A DNA stretch of 64,000 nucleotides from NCBI RefSeq assembly GCF_024713975.1, contig NC_091116.1, positions 680,001 to 744,000 on the forward strand, read 5' to 3'. Source of the DNA: Paralichthys olivaceus (Eukaryota > Chordata > Actinopteri > Pleuronectiformes > Paralichthyidae). How positions within the stretch are numbered: the stretch's first letter is position 1; every line of letters begins with the position of its first letter. This document shows, one piece after another, positions 11,801 to 22,979 of this stretch. A program made the position numbers and the translations under genes. The notes under the pieces are model-generated. The model had not been told where the DNA came from. It did not search any database and worked only from the letters and a program-made list of their open reading frames with translations.

Positions 11801-14800
11801 TTCCTGTATCGCAGAGCAGCTTTAATGTGATTTTCAGCTCTAATTGGAGTTAAGTCACTTTGTGTTGTAATGATGTTTGGCTCACGGAGCAGCAGACGCC
11901 GTCCATCAGCCAAATGAAATATTAATCTGACCTACCGCTGGATTACATGCGTGTGTGTGTGTAGATTCACATTTGTAGTCGTGTCAGGAGACCTCTGTAG
12001 CACACTGTGTGTCCATTGCCGCCACAAACACACACACAAAGAGCAGCAGACAAACACACACACATATTTTTGACCTACATTCACTATACACAAACAACAG
12101 GGTGTCAGGAGGGGCAGGCCAACAAATGTGCATGTGCATGTGTGTGTGTTGCGGTTGAAAGGTGCACTGGGCTGTGAATCTAATGCAGAATTAGTGTTAT
12201 CTTCCTGCCGAATAATTCATGACGCCGCTTTCAAAAACGATAGCAGAATGACTCGACTCGTCGTCCCCTCGGTCTTTGTCACTCTCCCCGGTGGATGATG
12301 TTTTATTCAAAATGTCACATGGAGCAGAAACTAGTAAATAAGTACAGCTACAATTGGCAATCCGCTGGTTCCATCCCAAATGACTTTTAGACCCGATTTG
12401 AGTCAGAGTCATATAAAGGGAAGTGAGGTCATCGTGACTTTGAGTATATGTAACCTTTGTGAAAAGTTTTTTCTGTGTGTTCAGATCACATTGTGTCATA
12501 TATTATCACTGTCTTCAGTCTAACTCTATATAAACTCTGTGTTAGTGGGTTGTAGACGTCACGCAGACATTTTAAACGTTTATCCGATCAAGCTAACGCT
12601 TCACATACCCCAGAATGCAGTACATTCCTTCGCCTGCTGGGGGCTGCAGACACACATTAAGGATGTACATTAGCATGTGGACCTCGGACATACTTCTAGT
12701 TCTTTCCCCTGCCACAAGGGGCAATGGTCATTTTTGGATTGTGGGTAATAACAACGCCTGCTTGTCAATAAGGGAGTGACATTAGTTTTATAGAACATTC
12801 TGGTCCCAGAGGAAGGAACAACCAGGAACCACACCCCTGAAAATAACCATCACAAGTCACGCTCTGAGATAATCCAGAGGCATCACAGTTTTATACTGCG
12901 TTCAATAAAGAAGCTCTGAGGTAAACTCAAAGAGCAAGGACGAGCTGGCCTCACTGTTAGTTCACTGGCCCGAGCCCAGCTGAGTGTGTTTGCTTTATTA
13001 TAGGTCAGCGTGTACACACCCACTAACTATAGCCAGGGCCCCAGCATATAAAACCCTAAATAATACGTCTACATTTAGAGAAATCAACGGGTGTCGCTGT
13101 GGAATGCAACAATATTGTGGTGAAGCATTTTCACAAAAGAACAAACAACCGCTGGAGAAGGAGCCAGAGAAAGGACAATATACTGTCGTTACGTTGATAT
13201 GGTGACTCAATGTATTTCATTTTATGGGAATAACCGATAATCATCTAGGTGGGAAAACCAATATATTTCAGCGTTGGATATTTTCTTCAGCAGCCATCTT
13301 TGAAAAATGCCAGGCAGTTATTCTAGGCTCCTATCTAAACGAGTGGGGACTGAGCCACAAATGAACTTTTAGTGGTCACCAGAACATAAAAGCAACACGT
13401 TCAGAATCAACACACACATAAAATCTGCTTAAAATGTGCCTGAGAATAAGAAAATAAATGTTGCACAAGGTTTTACAGCAAAACTTCTTTCCCGTCTCAA
13501 TCCAGAGCGACGTGACGCCAGAGCGCTTGAACTAATGCTGTGCTTATTGATACAGTAACAAAGTTTTAATTAAGTTCTGATGCTTCAGGTTCATTCAAAG
13601 TCTGTCTGCACCCGCAGCCTCCTGCCTCCACATTTGTTGAAAACGTTAAATGCCAGTTGAACGACATGATTGACCTCATATCTTTTCCTGCTGTTTATAT
13701 ATTATAGAGCAGAAGATTGGCTCCTTCGGAGGAAGAGTTGGATACGTCCCAGATTTTTCCATCCAGGATTTGTTAAGTGGTTTATTTCTCTCTTGCACAG
13801 GATCTCCGGAGAATTGGGTCCGGACTGTCTCTGCAGTTTGTCTTTCGCACATGTACGACCCAGCGGGAGATTCTCCGCTCAGACTTGTTCACAACAGCAA
13901 CAAATTCTCTGCAGGATTCAGGTGAGTATTCAAGATATGAAGTTTATGAAGTATATGAAGTATTTAGCTCAATAGTTTTCATTTCTTTCAACATTCTGGC
14001 ATGCCACAGTCATAAAAGCCTGGGATGAATAATGAAATTCAAATCATAAGACTTCAGGGTCCTGCTACTGTGCGTTCTGATGAGGATTGATAAAGTTATA
14101 AGCTACGGTCAAAATGTCTGTTATGAAAAAACAAAGGCCTAATTATTACTTGGATGACTTTTTACATTAACTCCTGATATTTTCACACAATTATCTGTAG
14201 TTTCTACTCCTGAAAAATTCAAAACAGGCTTGTTACTTTTGTTTTAATGCATTTGAGGGGAATTAATCATTATTTCTATTTCTTTCTTGCATCATTGCAT
14301 CATTTTTGACTCAAGTATCTGTACTTGACTAAAGCATGTGAGCACATGTGCCACCGTGTCCTTGTGGATCATATTCTCCGGTGAAGTCCTGTGATTGTAA
14401 CATAAACAGAAAGAGGGAGGTCTGAGCCGTGCAGCCACCTGAGTTTTCCCAGACATGAAGTGTTTATGATCGTGTCTCTTCTTTCTCTCCTTCCCTCAAA
14501 TGCAAAAATAAAAACTCCGCCGGCCTTGTTGCTGCTTCTCTACAAAGCGATTTCATCTCGGTTCACACGAGCTATTTTGTTGAACCATCACATCTTACTC
14601 CGCCACCGCCTTCCCCCCAGCTAAACCCACTGCCATTTAGAATAACAGATGAATAAAAAGACAAGGGGGGGGGAACAGTAGACTGAAACCACAGTGGAAC
14701 TCAGTAATGGTCAGCCAGGCCCACCACGCCTCAGCAAATGTTTGTCCAAACCTGTTATTTCTGGCATTGTACTGTCTCAAAGAGATCATTTTATTCTCCG

Positions 14801-15360
14801 AGAGGAATGCAGCAGCTATAAATAGTCTGGAGATGAAGGAGGGGAAATCAGAGATTTGTAGAGTAATTACAGAGCCGGAGCTGAACCCTTCTGTTATGGC
14901 TCATTTTTCATCAACCTCTGTCTCCACGACTGTCTGACAGACTGACCGACTGAGGTGAAATGGTCTTTCTCTCAGTGGTACGTGCACACGTCTGACCTGA
15001 TATTTGACCTCAGACTCTGCCGTACTTTACTTACACGGCAAGTGCCAACAATTAAGATGGAAGTTGACACTTTGTTCATCATCAAACTCAAGAGAAGACG
15101 ATGAAGAATATTATGTCTGTGAAGTGGGACTGATACAAAACATGTTGAAAAAACGGTCACCTGGACGGCTCTGGTCCTTCTCCTCCTCCAGATACAAAGC
15201 TCACTTCAGAGCCACGTTACTCACGTCACAACATTTTAGGGGTAAAGGGCAGAGGACGACATGAGAGACTGGAAAGAGAAAGTTTTTAATAGGAACAGGA
15301 AGTAAAACGCAGAAAAACGTAAATTAGAAGAACGTTTTCTGTGCCAATAATCTGGTCACA
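8882..15360. other. Gene-poor region, several possible regulatory or lncRNA segments
   Basis: No gene of known family is visible. It contains an orphan TATAAAAG at 9454-9461, a splice-bounded open segment starting at 10665, and two phase-compatible exon-like segments at 11738-11791 and 13708-13921, with CA microsatellites near 11357 and 11610. Blocks at 9330-9450, 10780-10850 and 14700-14930 look like noncoding conserved DNA by composition only. Confidence 0.35.
11738..13921 (+). other. Two exon-like open segments of unknown function
   Basis: Segment 11738-11791 (54 nt) lies between a polypyrimidine-AG acceptor and GTGAG, and reads RLDGVTAGAPNPSMMGK in its only open frame. Segment 13708-13921 (214 nt) lies between an AG and GTGAGT. 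It stays open for 71 codons in the phase that joins the first segment (IGSFGGRVGYVPDFSIQDLL near its start). I recognise no family and see no start, stop or further exons, so this may be a lncRNA or chance. Confidence 0.2.
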
Positions 15361-15402
15361 TTGTTTGATTTAGATGAAGTAGAAATCATTATGAAGAAGG
15401 GG

Positions 15403-15665
15403 AAGGGAGAGAAGGAAGTAGGAAGAGGGAGGAAATGGAGAAGGAAGGAGAAAAAGAGGAAGAGGGAGGAGAAGAGGAAGCAGAGAGAGAAGAAGAGGAA
15501 GAGGGAGGAAATGGAGAAGGAAGGAGAAAAAGAGGAAGAGGGAGGAGAAGAGGAAGCAGAGAGAGAAGAAGAGGAAGTAAAATGAATAATAGAGGAGGAA
15601 GAAGATGAAGGGGGAAGGAGGAGAAGAGGAAATAAATGGAAGAGGAGAAAAGAAAGAAGAAATCA
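15403..15665 (+). repeat. GA-rich purine tract with internal duplication
   Basis: A nearly pure A/G stretch. A block of about 70 bp (GGAGAAAAAGAGGAAGAGGG and neighbours) occurs twice, around 15439 and 15513. The Lys/Glu-rich frame across it is low-complexity, not a gene. Confidence 0.85.
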
Positions 15666-15900
15666 AGAATATGAGAAAGAGCAGGAAAGAATATGGAATT
15701 TCAGTTAATCAACACAAAGAGCAGAACTAAAAAAGTAATCTCCTCTTTTGTTTCCAGTGAAAACTCTTTGGAGAATAAAAGGACTTTTAGTTGGTAAATT
15801 GCTGTAATTATCAAACATGCCCTGACCCCGACAATTAAGGAAAGCTGGAAATGGATGACAAGTAGTGGCGTGGCCCGCATTACTCACATGAGCAAACAAC

Positions 15901-16210
15901 GTGGAGGAAGGAGGCTGGAGTGATGGGAAATGTGCAGGAGTCGGAGGAACTGCACACTGGCAATGTCACAAGGGCGGCAGATCTAAAAAAGATGTTTGCA
16001 AATGTGTCCACAATGAATCTGCTGCTTTTTGTCTCCTGGTGTCACGTTGTCAGCTTTCACTTTCTTGTGGTCTGAGGGAGGAGGGAGAAGAGGAAGAGGT
16101 CAATGACAGCTCTTCATCACCAGTCATAGAGAAATTATACCTTTGTGGGGAGTGGACGCAACATCCGAGGAGGAGAAGTAGCTCCCTGAACAGTTTTTAC
16201 AAGTTAAAGG
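15901..16210. other. Spacer without a recognisable gene
   Basis: Mixed-composition DNA between two simple-repeat blocks. An ATG-started frame is present, but it has no homology I recognise and no splice context. Confidence 0.4.
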
Positions 16211-16230
16211 TTAATAATAATAATAATAAT
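16211..16230 (+). repeat. AAT trinucleotide microsatellite
   Basis: About six tandem TAA/AAT units. Confidence 0.8.
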
Positions 16231-16493
16231 GTTAAAGTCAACCCCTACATAACAGATTCTCCAAGCTGAATAGTTTGTTTAGAACAATATGTCTGAGTTT
16301 GGCTTTAAGTATGTTTTATTATTCACGGGTTACATTTTCCTCATTTAAGTTTTAACTTAACTTTAATTTGTTAATATAAATATATATAAAATAAATATAT
16401 AAAACTTTGAATATTTTAATATTTGTACACCCCCAGAGAAACCTTACGCAACATATACTCAGCTAAGTTCTGTATTTTCTTATATAACACTGT

Positions 16494-16694
16494 TTATCTA
16501 TCTATCTTTTTATCTATCTATCTTTGTATCTATCTATCTATCTATCTATCCATCCATCCATCCATCCATCCATCCATCTATCCATCTATCTATCTATCTA
16601 TCTCTATCCATCTATCTATCTATCTATCTCTATCCATCTATCCATCTATCCATCTATCTATCTATCCATCCATCCATCCATCCATCCATCCATC
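16494..16694 (+). repeat. Compound ATCT / ATCC tetranucleotide microsatellite
   Basis: Alternating (CTAT)n and (CATC)n blocks over about 200 bp. The Ser/Ile/Tyr/Pro frame across it is an artefact of the repeat. Confidence 0.95.
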
Positions 16695-16699
16695 ACCAT

Positions 16700-17748
16700 T
16701 GATTTATTATTGATTTACATGCAGCATGAGATTACTTATTTATTTGCAGGGAAATGGCGCCTCTACGTGGTGAATATGTGGTACAGCAAACCAAAATGTT
16801 GAACGTTATTATATTATTTGAACATCTAATAAAAGAATACGATGCTTGCTAACAAAGCGTCGGGAAGTTGTTGAGTTGATCAGAACATTAGGTAAAATAA
16901 TTATTAACAATGATGATAATAAACTTAATTTAGTAGAGTATTCATTTGGAGCTTGGTTGGATTTTATTAATGGGGAGAATTAAGAGGGTTTATAACAGAG
17001 CTACTTCACTAATATGTTTTGTGTGACCCAATGCAAATTATGATTGAATGAAAGAATGAATTTATGATTTTATGTCTCATGCTATTTACACAATGCTTCA
17101 TTCTTTATTGATATTAAGGGATGTTTGCTTTGCTGCTTGTGTATCAGATCAAGTTCATGTTCGTGTCACCCCCAGAAAACCCTGCTGACGACCCCACCCA
17201 CCACACATCCCACCACACGACCCACCACACGTCCCACCTCAGTAACAAGGTGAGAGCTGTAAATCTGTACTGGCTCAGTGTGTTTTATGTTTGTGTATCT
17301 TTACTGTACAGAGACACTAGACGGCAGCAGAGCACATAAATAAACCAAGGTCAGAATGACAGTGAGAACTGAGAGTGTATTTATGTGGGCATCTGACGAC
17401 CCTGACGAATCAGGGTTTTTTTATTCGTGTGAATGGCATCAAACCTTTGCAGGGTGGCAAAAGCATTAGAATGACAAAAGATTGAATCGGATGACCTCGG
17501 ACTGACATGTTTTATTCAAAACATCAGTGTCTGTATGTCAGCTGTCTGTGCTACCGCAACCTACTGGTAGTGGGAGAAACTACAAATGTGACTTTATATA
17601 CGAAAGATACATACAACTTCTAAAACTCTTAAAAACAGGCTGCTGGTTGCAAACTGTGCAAAAAGCACAGTTTAACTCCATTTTTTTTTTACATTATTAA
17701 GTTCATAAAACACAACCAGAGATATTACAGTAAGAATGCATCTGCTGT
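16700..17748. other. Spacer without a recognisable gene
   Basis: AT-rich DNA with a short CCACAC-type run at 17197-17236. No exon or RNA gene was recognised. Confidence 0.4.
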
Positions 17749-18113
17749 AAAGGTGCAGTGTGTAGAATTAAGTGATATCTAGTGTTGAAGTTGCAGCTGA
17801 ACAGCCCTCACCTCACCCTCTCCTTCCAAACATGAAAAAGAAACTGTGGTAGATTTTAATTGTCATAAAAACTCAAAAGGTGTTTAGTTTGTCCAGTCTG
17901 GACTAATGTAAAAAACATGGCGGCCTCCGTAGAGAGGGTCCCCTCGATGTAAATATAAAGTATTTAAATATTAAGGGTCTTTTCTGGGGTAAAGAAACTA
18001 CAATTCATACAATTTAGATGAAATGAACTTGTGAAAACATTGTGAGGATTATTCTACATTACATTTCTGCCAATAGTTCCCTTTCACCTAAATCTTACAC
18101 ACTGGACCTTTAA
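17749..18113 (+). mobile_element. Nonautonomous DNA transposon (MITE), longer copy
   Basis: The left end AAAGGTGCAGTGTGTAGAAT is an imperfect inverted match to the right end at 18087-18113, whose reverse complement begins AAAGGTCCAGTGTGTAAGAT. The layout matches a very common teleost MITE; I recall the family pattern but not its catalogue name. No coding sequence is present. A shorter copy lies at 47147-47321. Target-site duplications are not clear. Confidence 0.75.
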
Positions 18114-18398
18114 GTCTTGTGGCCACCAAACATTCCCACATGAGGAAGTCACCTCTGTTTTGTTGTTGTTGGTTTTAGCACGCAGTAATAATTAGCAGCA
18201 GTTTCTGTGTACAGTTATGTATACTCATTGTGTATATGTGTGTACATTCTGCCGGAGGGATGTTCTGGCCCTGGTGTTCAGAATCTTTTTGAATGAAAAG
18301 CCTGTTGTTCTGCTGATACTGTGAGCGGTGACCTGGGGTAACTAGCACGCTGCAGTGTTTTGATCAATAGTGATGAACCTGTGAAAACCGGACAATAA

Positions 18399-18498
18399 GT
18401 CAGCATCACTCTGGTGCGTCACTGTACATGATGTGTTATGAAACCTATTTGGATGACAATACTTTATGCTGTGCCATCACACAGCAACTTTATATAAA
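18399..18498 (+). promoter_or_regulatory. Promoter of gamma-M crystallin gene 1
   Basis: TATATAAA at 18491-18498 lies 60-67 bp upstream of the ATG. A Maf half-site, GTCAGCA, is at 18399-18405, about 155 bp upstream of the ATG. Confidence 0.6.
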
Positions 18499-18557
18499 AG
18501 GACAGCGGCACAAACAGGAACTATTGAGCGGCAGTCGGGCCCCCAACAAATCTAGCA

Positions 18558-19282
18558 ATGGGAAAGGTAAGATTAGAACGTGTTGCTACTAAAGAATTAC
18601 AATAATACCTCACACGAGTCGACTAACTTTGACGAACATTTTCAGATCATATTCTACGAGGACAGGAATTTCCAGGGTCGGCACCATGAGTGCATGAGCG
18701 ACTGTGCTGACCTGCACCCCTACTTCAACCGCTGCAACTCCATCCGGGTGGAGAGCGGCTGCTTCATGGTGTATGAGAGGCCCCACTACCTGGGCCACCA
18801 GTTCTTCCTCCGCCGGGGGGAGTACTCGGACAACCAGCGGATGATCGGCATCAACGACTGCATCCGATCCTGCCGGATGATTCCCATGGTGAGAGGATGA
18901 TGGAGGTTGATGTTTAAAGGAAACTCTAGGCTGAGGAAGATTCTTGGGTTTTAGCATTTGAGGGATATTCATAAACTCTGACTCATGCGTTTGGTTCCTT
19001 CTGCAGCATCGTGGCTCCTACAAGATCCGACTATATGAGCGTCCAGACATGGCCGGCCAGATGCAGGAGGTGAGCGACGACTGCCCTAACGTCCAGGACC
19101 GCCTGCGCATGTCTGACATCAACTCGTGCAACGTGGTCGACGGCCACTGGCTGATGTACGACCAGCCCAACTACCGGGGCAGGACCTACTACCTGAGGCC
19201 CGGCGAGTACCGCAGATACATCGACTGGGGCGGCGCCAGTCCGAGGATCGGCTCGCTCAGGCGAATCACAGACTTCAACTAG
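18558..19282 (+). CDS. Gamma-M crystallin 1 (lens structural protein)
   Basis: Soluble structural lens protein of 175 residues with two beta-gamma domains. Exons are 18558-18566 (MGK), 18646-18888 (domain 1, 81 codons) and 19007-19282 (domain 2), with all joins in phase 0. Each domain shows paired Greek-key motifs: [20 protein letters not shown] and [20 protein letters not shown] in domain 1, [20 protein letters not shown] and [20 protein letters not shown] in domain 2. The domain 1 Trp typical of other gamma crystallins is Phe (GCF), while domain 2 keeps GHW and IDW. The start is fixed by the conserved MGK exon behind a TATA box. Poly(A) signal at 19320-19325. First gene of the cluster, tail to tail with the next one. 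Confidence 0.93.
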
Positions 19283-19606
19283 GAGTCTTGTAAACCTTCT
19301 TTCTCTGTCTGTTTTCAATAATAAACATGCCCAGCTAAAACTGTGTGCGTCTCTGTATCTAAAAGTCGAATCATTCGATTACGTGTTTGTGTTTTATTCC
19401 TGTTTCCACGTCTTTCTTATGACGTCTGATCCACTCATGAAATAATAACGTGGAATCATTTGTTTTTGCACCTTTAGTTTCAACCTTTGTCATGTTTTCT
19501 CCACTGAAAACTCAAGTAATAAACCCAAGAAAACATTTACTATCGTATATCTTTATTGACAGTGTTTTACTGACTTCACATAGACAGTGTGCAGACATCA
19601 GCTTTC

Positions 19607-20355
19607 TCAAATGGTGATACGTCTGATTGATCCCACCCTGGGACTCGAGCTTCCCCACTCGTTAGACCTCCTGTACTCTCCAGGACGCATCAGGTACTGG
19701 CGTCCCCTGTAGTGGGGGTGCTCAAAGAAGATCCAGTGGCCTTCCATCAGGTTGCAGGAGTTGACGTCGTTCATATGGAAGCGTTCGAACAGGGAGGGGC
19801 AGTCGTCGGTCAGCTCCATCATCTGGCCTCCGAATTCTGGTCGCTCGTAAATCCTCATTCTGTGGGAGCCTTGGTGCTGTGGAGAAGATGGAGGGTTGAG
19901 TCGCCTGTAGACTAAAACGTTCTAAAAGAAAGTGCAAAACTCACAGTAGGGATCATGCGGCACGATCGCACGCAGTCGTTGAATCCCATCCAGCGCTGGT
20001 AGTCGGGGTAGTCGCCCTTTCTCAGGAAGTACTGGTAGCCAGTGTAGCTGGGCCTCTCATAGACCATCCAGTCTCCGCTGTCCACTCTGATGGAGTTGCA
20101 GCGGCTGAAGTGGGAGTGCAGGTCGGCGCATTCGCTGCTGCACTCGTAGGAGCGACCCTGGAAGTTCTTGTCCTCGTAGAAGATTATCTGAAAGTCAGTG
20201 GGGATTTTTCTAAATCAACACAATGGCTCAGATTGAGGGAAATCACACTTTCTGTACCACCAAGACAAAACAATTCCAGTTCACCGGTTTCGTCCAGGCA
20301 GACGTGCAGAGGCCCCAAAGACAGCGAGCAAAACAAGCAGCCTTACCTTACCCAT
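19607..20355 (-). CDS. Gamma crystallin 2, tryptophan-retaining gamma-M-like
   Basis: Lens crystallin of 173 residues on the minus strand. Exons are 20347-20355 (MGK), 19945-20187 (domain 1) and 19607-19876 (domain 2). Domain 1 reads [20 protein letters not shown] and [20 protein letters not shown]; domain 2 includes [20 protein letters not shown] and [20 protein letters not shown], ending RRITI. It keeps all four canonical Trp residues (GDW, QRW, GHW, NEW), unlike gamma-M genes 1 and 3-5, so it resembles a less derived gamma-M or a gamma-B-like form. TATAAA on the minus strand at 20409-20414, poly(A) signal on the minus strand at 19552-19557. The symbol is left blank because the subfamily number cannot be set by eye. 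Confidence 0.92.
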
Positions 20356-20408
20356 AATGTCGGCTAACCTCGGTCACACTGTAGCGCGGCTGTGGGCTCC
20401 ACGCTGCC

Positions 20409-20468
20409 TTTATAACCCACGAATGACCCGTGTCATTGTGAGTCCGAACAATGAGCCGGCTCGTCAGC
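20409..20468 (-). promoter_or_regulatory. Promoter of gamma crystallin gene 2
   Basis: On the minus strand a TATAAA box (20409-20414) lies about 55 bp before the ATG, and a GCTGAC Maf half-site (20463-20468) lies about 110 bp before it. Confidence 0.55.
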
Positions 20469-20599
20469 TTTTTTCTGGCAGAGCCACGATGTTGTTGTTG
20501 TTTTGTGCAACAAAGCAACCCCCCCCCCTCCCTTTTCAGCAGAGGTCACCCTTTCAATTTGATCTCGTTGATGATGTGAATCTGAAAATAAACTCAAAA

Positions 20600-21990
20600 T
20601 AATAAAAACTTTGGCATCAGACTGATGAACTTATCGACTTTGGACAGTCGGTTTATTTCTTCACCTCCAGCTTACAACAGCACACGTAATATTTTAAAAC
20701 ATTCCCCCTGACACACGTGATGATCAGATCAAGTTCAACCATTCACATGATTGATTCATGACATTTTGACAGTTTTGTGACTTTTCAACACGATCACAAA
20801 CGTGAAGACAAACACTGACTCTCCCCCCCCCCCCCCTCCCCTCCGTGCACACAGCAGCAGCTTTTATATGTTTTACAATTCACAGCCCATTGGTTCCTTC
20901 ATGTCAGCAGCAGAGTCCAGTTCTTTTGTTCACACACACACACACACACACACACGTACGGTGGTATTCTCTGTGGGCTTAGCTCCCAAATGTTCAGTGG
21001 ACTGCACATGACTTCAGAGCAAAAGAGCGTCGGCTGCTGATGTGTCAAGATATTTAACTGTAACTCTGTCTTGATCATTTCAGCATTTGAGTTTTGTGGG
21101 AAATATAAATAATATACAGAAAATACTTTTAAGAAGCCAGTTCAAACATTTCACAGTGTAATCTAAGGTACTCTGCAGTATAAGCTGATACATGTATATT
21201 TGTTGTTGAATAAATCTATATACTGTATAAAAATATTCTATTTCTTAAAGATGTATGATACAAGGATGTAAAATGTCAAAGTACAACTTTTGTTTTACAT
21301 ATATGTTTTTTATTGTTTATATATTTAGTGTGATATAATATTTGTGTTGTACTATGTGGTACTATGTGGTACTATGGTTAAATACATGTGACGGGATGTT
21401 TAAGGAACTCTCAGTTTTCATTGTCTGCATGGAAATAAAATATGTATATTCAAAAAGAATATATGGGATATTCAGCAAATGTTGGCATTTGAAAGTATAT
21501 TCATGCATATTTTCACAATAGACTGCGTATATTTGTGTTCAGTTTGTGCCGAGCAGAGATTTTAGTTATTTGAACTGTGAGATAATATTTTCTGTGTGTT
21601 TTATTGTCGTGCTTTTTAAGATTTATAATCAAATTTGGGTTTTCTGTAAATTGGCTCAAATCCCCTTCATCGTGAATGTGTATCAGTGCCACGTTTTAGG
21701 AGAATAACTTTATTTCTAGTGTTTCACGTGAGTGTATTTAGACGTAAACTCTTTAGAAATTCCTGACACAGAAATTCAGCAAATCATTTTATTTGTTTAT
21801 TGTGCGCGTCGCACAGTAAAAGAGGTAAATTCATTGTGGCTGGATTGCACAGTGCAACTTGAACTACATGCAAACGATGCACAAAATCACAGTTTCAGGG
21901 TAAAAACAAGGCTTTTTTTTCTATGTTTGACAACTTGTTAATATGAATAATATCACATCATTTGCAAAACTTCTCGGTTTCGAAACGAGT
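20600..21990. other. AT-rich spacer between crystallin genes 2 and 3
   Basis: No gene recognised. It holds a C run near 20822-20837, a CA microsatellite at 20931-20955, three tandem GTACTATGTG units at 21351-21375, and minus-strand poly(A) signals for gene 3 near 21788-21800. Confidence 0.5.
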
Positions 21991-21992
21991 CA

Positions 21993-22869
21993 TTAAGATT
22001 CGGTGATGCGTCGGATCGAATTGAACCTCATGTCATCGCTGCTCATCTCCCTGAGGTTCCTGTACTCTCCGGGCCTCAGGTACAACATCCGGCCCTCGTA
22101 GTTGGGCTGCTCGAACATGAGCCAGTGGCCGTCCACCACGTTGCAGGACTGCGTGTCGGACATGTGGTAATGATCTTGGATGGAGTCGCAGTCGTTGGTC
22201 AGTTCGTGCATCTGCCCCTCAAAGTTTGACCTCTCGTAGATCCTCATCTTGAAGGGCCCCTTGTGCTGCAAGAGTGTGTGCAACAAATCAAATGAAATGC
22301 ATTTGTGGAGTTAAGTTGCTGCACTTTCTACATTATCCTCTTTAGGGACTGGAATGCAACTTCCGCTCAAGACCTCACATTCTCGCTGTAATTCAGATAG
22401 TTGGGGTTTGGAAGGAGATCAGATTTTGTCTCCTTGTCTCGACCTCATTCGGATAACTTAAACCAACCATTTTTGAATCTATGCTGAACTACACATGTTC
22501 TGCATTTTCATATTTACCACAGGGACAATGCGGCAGGACTGAATGCAGTCATTGAAGCCGATGGTGTTCTGATACTCAGGATACTCTCCCTTGGTCAGGA
22601 GGTACTGCTGCCCCGTGAAGTTGGGCTGGTCGTAGACCATGAACGTCCCACTCTCCACCCTGCAGGAGCTGCAGCGGCTCAGGTGTGAGGAGATCTCAGA
22701 GCAGTCACTGACGCACTCATACGAGCTGCCCTGGAAGTTTCTCTCCTCGAAGAAGATGATCTAGAGGGAAAGACACAGATTGGGTTTGTGTTTCATTGCA
22801 GAAGTTATTTGCTGCAGTGTTTTGGTCAAAGTTCGTTGCATCAGCCGCACACGTTACCTTTCCGCTCAT
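21993..22869 (-). CDS. Gamma-M crystallin 3
   Basis: Lens crystallin of 175 residues. Exons on the minus strand are 22858-22869 (MSGK, one residue longer than usual), 22518-22760 (domain 1) and 21993-22265 (domain 2). Domain 1 reads [20 protein letters not shown] and [20 protein letters not shown]. Domain 2 reads [20 protein letters not shown] and [20 protein letters not shown], ending RRITES. Only one Trp (GHW) remains, as is common in the fish-specific gamma-M class, and the NSIR of other copies is SSCR. The donor of exon 2 is gtaaat, a weaker than usual site. A TATA-like ATAAAAG lies at 22915-22921 (minus strand). Complete and apparently functional. Confidence 0.92.
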
Positions 22870-22914
22870 GGTCAAGCTATTTGATTTGTGTTGTTCTTCT
22901 CACGGCTGTGCTGC

Positions 22915-22978
22915 CTTTTATGCATCATGTGACATGAAAAAAATCTGCCCCTCGATTGTATGAAATGAGCGAGTCAGC
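22915..22978 (-). promoter_or_regulatory. Promoter of gamma-M crystallin gene 3
   Basis: Minus-strand ATAAAAG (22915-22921) is about 50 bp before the ATG, and AGCTGACTC (centred on GCTGAC, 22973-22978) is about 105 bp before it. Confidence 0.55.
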
Positions 22979-22979
22979 T

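Noticed and set aside
13801-13921. Alternative exon starting after CTTGCACAG, reading DLRRIGSGLSLQFVFRTC
   Set aside because: Possible, but it would need an intron of about 26 nt or an unseen partner exon; the longer segment from 13708 is the simpler reading.
15361-15666. Lys/Glu-rich frame on + and Phe/Leu-rich frame on -
   Set aside because: Both read the purine tract; low-complexity, no start context or homology.
16423-16802. Long Ser/Ile/Tyr/Pro open frames
   Set aside because: They are products of the ATCT/ATCC microsatellite and have no gene context.
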